Below, in pieces: positions 14,107 through 16,484 of a DNA stretch of 16,484 bases. The DNA is taken from positions 1 to 16,484 of the forward strand of contig JALLON010000031.1 in NCBI GenBank assembly GCA_027717925.1, in the 5' to 3' direction. The DNA comes from Acidobacteria bacterium AH-259-G07 (GTDB lineage: Bacteria > Acidobacteriota > UBA6911 > RPQK01 > JADFOI01). The first letter of the stretch is position 1. Each line of letters starts with the position of its first letter. The notes under the pieces were generated by a model, which saw nothing but the letters and a program-made list of their open reading frames with translations, was not told where the DNA came from and did no database searches. The translations under genes and the position numbers were made by a program.

Positions 14107-15827
14107 CTAAATCGACTGTCCTGATCGTCCAGTGCTGTCACCTTCCACAATTCTTCTATGTAGTGGACAAACTTCAACACAGACACCCCGAATGGGAGCT
14201 GGAGGCACTCGTTTGCGATCACCCACACGGTCGCTACTACCTGGAGAGCTTTCCGCGTTTTCGAAAGGTTCACTTTCTTGGCGAAGACTTGTCTGAGCTC
14301 TCGAATGTGGATCGCATCATATTCCCTCTTTTGAATCGGGGTTACTGGAAAATCAAGAAAGCTGCCCAGTCCTTGTTTTCGCCAGGCTGGGAAGTCGATT
14401 ACGAGGGCAATCTGCAGCCGCTGCAAACCGGCCGTCTATATCTCTCGCTCTGGACAGTTCTTCATGCCCCTTGTAAAGATTTTACCGGCTATTTGCGCAA
14501 GTTTCCCCTCCCGCCACTGGGTCAACAAATTCTTTGTTTGAAAAGCTGTCATGCTTCGCTGCTGGGCAAGACCGAAAAAGAATTGGGCCGCCTGATCCCG
14601 AAAGAATCACAGATCATGCGGGTGGAGAAGGGACCTTTCAGGAAAATATGGAGTCAGGCACGCAGTGAAAGCTTTGACAGTGCAGTCATCTTCTTTTCAG
14701 GGGAGAAGGGTTTCACCTTCATGAAGCTCGTTCCTTTTCTGCTCGTCCTACCCAGGATTCTAATTGTCAATGAAAATGCTCACTTTTTCTATGCCGATGT
14801 GCGGAGCCTGTACCGGTTCTTGGTGGGCCGGATTCTTTACGGAGTGTCCTCCCCCAACCCCCAACCGCGGCTTCTACTTGTCCAGACCGAGACACCCCTC
14901 TATGTCTCCCACGCCATTGGAAAACTGAAAGAGAAAAAATTGTTTCCGCGCTCTGAAATCATCCTCTTATGCCGCGAAGCGGATCGTAGTGAATTTGACT
15001 CAAACTCTCAGATTGATCAGATCTTGACCTATTCAGGAGGACGCCTCTGGAACAACTTCCAATTGTGGAAAGAGATAAAAAAGCTAGACGCCGACATGGT
15101 GTGTGCCATCTTTTCGGGACGTCCTTATTTCAAAAAGGCGAAGCTGCTTTTCTTTTTCCTACCGGTTCGACGTCATCTCGTGTTTAACGCAAGACTTGAC
15201 TGCTATGACCTCAGCCCGCGGACCTTTTTTTGGATCTTTCGCAAGGTGCCACTGCTTTTTGAAACAGAGGAGATCAGCCACCGAGTCGTGCTGCTGCAGA
15301 CCGAGCATCGTCAAGACACAAGGAGCGCTCTTTCCGTGTTGAGCAATCCAAGGATAGTGCCAAAAGCACGAATTTCGGTTTTCTGCGCGGAAGATAGTCG
15401 CAATATTTTCGAATCCCTACCAGAAGTGGAAAAAGTATTTACCTGGAATCGCCACAAACTCTTAAAGAGTTTGCGGGCCGCTTGGAGGATGGCTCGCTTC
15501 CATCCCGACGTGCTGGCTGCGATTTTTTCCGGACGCCCCGTCTTCCGTAAGCAGAAGCTTCTGTTTTTCTTGCTCCCTGCACGCCACCGGCTGGTCTTTA
15601 ACGAGAACCTGGATTGCTTTTATCTGAGCTGGCGAACTTTTCACCGGTTCTTCATCAGAGAGGCTGAAGGGACGGGAGTTCCTGGAACCTTTTTGCGCAA
15701 AATTGTGAGAGTCCCACTTTTCTTGCCTCGATTCGCCTATTTATCGATGTGGGCCACCATTATGAAATTGAAGCGAGTGGCGTTGAGGACAGACCACAGA
15801 TCACAGATCACAGACCACAGACCATAG
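14103..15827 (+). CDS. Unrecognised protein of three ~138-residue modules, coupled to glycosyltransferase
   Basis: A 574-residue protein I cannot assign to a named family. It contains three copies of one block, at about residues 192-241, 330-379 and 468-517: IFSGRP-x-F-x-K-x-KLLFF, then LP-x-R, LVFNENLDCF and RTF-x-RFF. The Ser of the SG pair is at 199, 338 and 476, a spacing of 139 and 138. Each block ends a module opening with a beta strand such as VLIVQC, LLLVQT or VVLLQT; the order strand-helix-strand (EIILLCRE, ISVFCAED)-helix suggests Rossmann-like units, as in halves of GT-B enzymes. Module 1 is longer and most divergent. There is no signal peptide; the KLLFFFLP segments are hydrophobic. 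The ATG overlaps the GT2-GT4 stop by 4 bp, so it should work with that enzyme, perhaps as a glycosyltransferase or scaffold. The last 12 or so residues (TDHRSQITDHRP) are encoded by a heptamer array and look acquired. Confidence 0.8.
   Translation: MTKSTVLIVQCCHLPQFFYVVDKLQHRHPEWELEALVCDHPHGRYYLESFPRFRKVHFLGEDLSELSNVDRIIFPLLNRGYWKIKKAAQSLFSPGWEVDYEGNLQPLQTGRLYLSLWTVLHAPCKDFTGYLRKFPLPPLGQQILCLKSCHASLLGKTEKELGRLIPKESQIMRVEKGPFRKIWSQARSESFDSAVIFFSGEKGFTFMKLVPFLLVLPRILIVNENAHFFYADVRSLYRFLVGRILYGVSSPNPQPRLLLVQTETPLYVSHAIGKLKEKKLFPRSEIILLCREADRSEFDSNSQIDQILTYSGGRLWNNFQLWKEIKKLDADMVCAIFSGRPYFKKAKLLFFFLPVRRHLVFNARLDCYDLSPRTFFWIFRKVPLLFETEEISHRVVLLQTEHRQDTRSALSVLSNPRIVPKARISVFCAEDSRNIFESLPEVEKVFTWNRHKLLKSLRAAWRMARFHPDVLAAIFSGRPVFRKQKLLFFLLPARHRLVFNENLDCFYLSWRTFHRFFIREAEGTGVPGTFLRKIVRVPLFLPRFAYLSMWATIMKLKRVALRTDHRSQITDHRP
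15790..15824. repeat. Heptamer array CAGAYCA x5, forming the 3' end of a gene
   Basis: Five perfect-register units CAGACCA, CAGATCA, CAGATCA, CAGACCA, CAGACCA, followed directly by the TAG stop. The array is translated as the last residues of the three-module protein. A related, inverted array follows about 100 bp downstream. Confidence 0.9.
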
Positions 15828-15866
15828 ATGGGTGAGAGCAGACGGCTGGTGAAGTTGTTAAGTCTT

Positions 15867-15971
15867 GGCTGTCAGTTGTCGGCCGTTAGTTCTGGAGCTA
15901 TCTGCAGTCAGCGCTCTCTTGGCCTATGGTTCGTGCTTTGTGGTCTATGGTTTGTGGTTAGCGCCGTCAGT
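15867..15971. repeat. Degenerate heptamer array, core CTATGG/TTTGTGG
   Basis: The clear core is CCTATGG, TTCGTGC, TTTGTGG, TCTATGG, TTTGTGG (15923-15957). The same 7-bp register can be followed backward through GGCTGTC, AGTTGTC, GGCCGTT, AGTTCTG and forward to CGTCAGT, less surely. The core is related in reverse complement to the CAGAYCA array (CCACAGACCATAG against CTATGGTTTGTGG), so the two could pair in RNA between the convergent genes. Confidence 0.7.
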
Positions 15972-16401
15972 GCGGAGCCGATTCGGGCGCGGATTGCTCC
16001 AGCGGGTCGGGGGAAGAATGCAGATGAGTGAGTCTCCACTCACCGTCATCCTGACGATAGATTTCCGTCCAACGCCCGTTCTGGCGCATCAGCTGACCAT
16101 TTTGATGGTAGGCCATCAGATACTGTGAAGTAATCCAGGCCACATCACCCTGGACTTCAATCTTGATGTTTGAAGTCAAGATGGCCAGCTCCTTGATCTG
16201 AGTGAAATATTGCTGAAGCGTATTTTCGAATGTCTTGAAATCGGAAAAGCGAGGCGGCGGGACAATGTTAAAAATAACAGCGTTAGTGCTGTAGAGGTCG
16301 CGAAGGTGGTCAAGACTCTTCTGTTCCCACGCTTTCACATGCCGGCGGTGCAAATTGAGTAGAAGCTCCCTGGGGTTATTCCGCATCTTCGGAAGTCCCA
16401 T
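15967..16401 (-). CDS. SnoaL/NTF2-like (DUF4440-type) protein
   Basis: A small protein of 144 residues from the ATG at 16401, with the cone-shaped NTF2/SnoaL-like fold. It has an N-terminal helix pair (RELLLNLHRRHVKAWEQKSLDHLRDLYSTNAVIFN), then F-TFENTLQQYFTQI, ILTSNIKIEVQGDVAWITSQYLM and RWTEIYRQDDGEWRLTHLHSS, the last two being the characteristic final strands ending in W-L-H-H. Family members are ketosteroid-isomerase-like enzymes or ligand-binding proteins; no specific substrate can be inferred. The start is uncertain: TTG 16446, GTG 16419 (with AAGGTGG nearby) and ATG 16384-16386 are alternatives. There is no signal peptide. It converges on the three-module protein gene across heptamer arrays and is otherwise alone. 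Confidence 0.8.
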   Translation of the reverse strand: MGLPKMRNNPRELLLNLHRRHVKAWEQKSLDHLRDLYSTNAVIFNIVPPPRFSDFKTFENTLQQYFTQIKELAILTSNIKIEVQGDVAWITSQYLMAYHQNGQLMRQNGRWTEIYRQDDGEWRLTHLHSSPDPLEQSAPESAPH

Positions 16402-16435
16402 TTTAGCAGAAAACCACACCCTTATCCACCTTTGT

Positions 16436-16457
16436 GAACGTGTCAAGAACGTGTCAA
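16436..16457. repeat. 11-bp perfect tandem repeat containing TTGACA
   Basis: GAACGTGTCAA occurs twice without a gap (16436-16446, 16447-16457). On the minus strand it reads TTGACACGTTC twice, so each copy offers a -35-like TTGACA upstream of the SnoaL-like gene; the one-turn spacing would also suit a regulator site. No good -10 box was found. Confidence 0.45.
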
Positions 16458-16484
16458 CTAGTCGCCGCCCACCTGGACACCAAC

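Noticed and set aside
15849..15861. 13-mer GTGAAGTTGTTAA shared with 924-936 upstream of ppdK
   Set aside because: A few exact 13-mer matches are expected by chance in a window of this length; no supporting context.
15828..16031. Plus-strand frame starting right after the three-module protein, with a hydrophobic stretch
   Set aside because: It is mostly encoded by the degenerate heptamer array and overlaps the end of the SnoaL-like gene; no Shine-Dalgarno. The leader-like segment is a product of the TTTGTGG repeat.

Overview
The window looks like a chromosomal segment of an uncultured, moderate-GC bacterium, most probably an acidobacterium. This placement is an inference from four things: the style of the secreted matrixin-like metalloprotease and its small secreted partner, the alpha/beta hydrolase with an EF-hand-like insert, the GT2-GT4 fusion with its coupled unknown protein, and the intergenic repeats. 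There is no rRNA, tRNA, CRISPR array, phage gene or transposase gene in the window. Twelve protein genes are supported, one of them running off the left edge.

Left part (1-6.0 kb). A minus-strand alpha/beta hydrolase leaves the window at base 1 and carries a REP-like hairpin in its last visible codons. It is divergent from a complete pyruvate phosphate dikinase gene (ppdK, plus strand). Convergent with ppdK are a patatin-like phospholipase gene and, upstream of it, a CPBP-family membrane protease gene, both on the minus strand.

Middle part (6.0-11.4 kb, all minus strand). There is a small two-helix membrane protein, then a PD-(D/E)XK-nuclease-like gene overlapping hypoxanthine phosphoribosyltransferase (hpt) by ATGA. 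Next is a small secreted protein gene overlapping by ATGA a 1031-residue secreted multidomain metalloprotease gene.

Right part (11.4-16.5 kb). A 272-bp transposase-less element with 31-bp perfect terminal inverted repeats and a predicted three-way-junction fold sits about 26 bp upstream of a two-gene plus-strand operon. That operon encodes a membrane-anchored GT2-GT4 double glycosyltransferase and, overlapping it by ATGA, an unrecognised protein made of three modules about 138 residues apart. The pair probably makes or modifies a surface glycan. A SnoaL/NTF2-like gene on the minus strand closes the window.

The intergenic regions are rich in repeats. Most conspicuous are degenerate tandem arrays that share a 7-bp period but have different consensus words (6091-6120, 6493-6597, 11462-11524, 15790-15824, 15867-15971). 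They resemble in kind the heptameric STRR repeats of cyanobacteria. One array encodes the C-terminal tail of the three-module protein. A decayed single end of the 272-bp element lies at 6007-6037. The best candidates for undescribed biology are the three-module protein with its glycosyltransferase partner, the structured mobile element, and the heptamer arrays.
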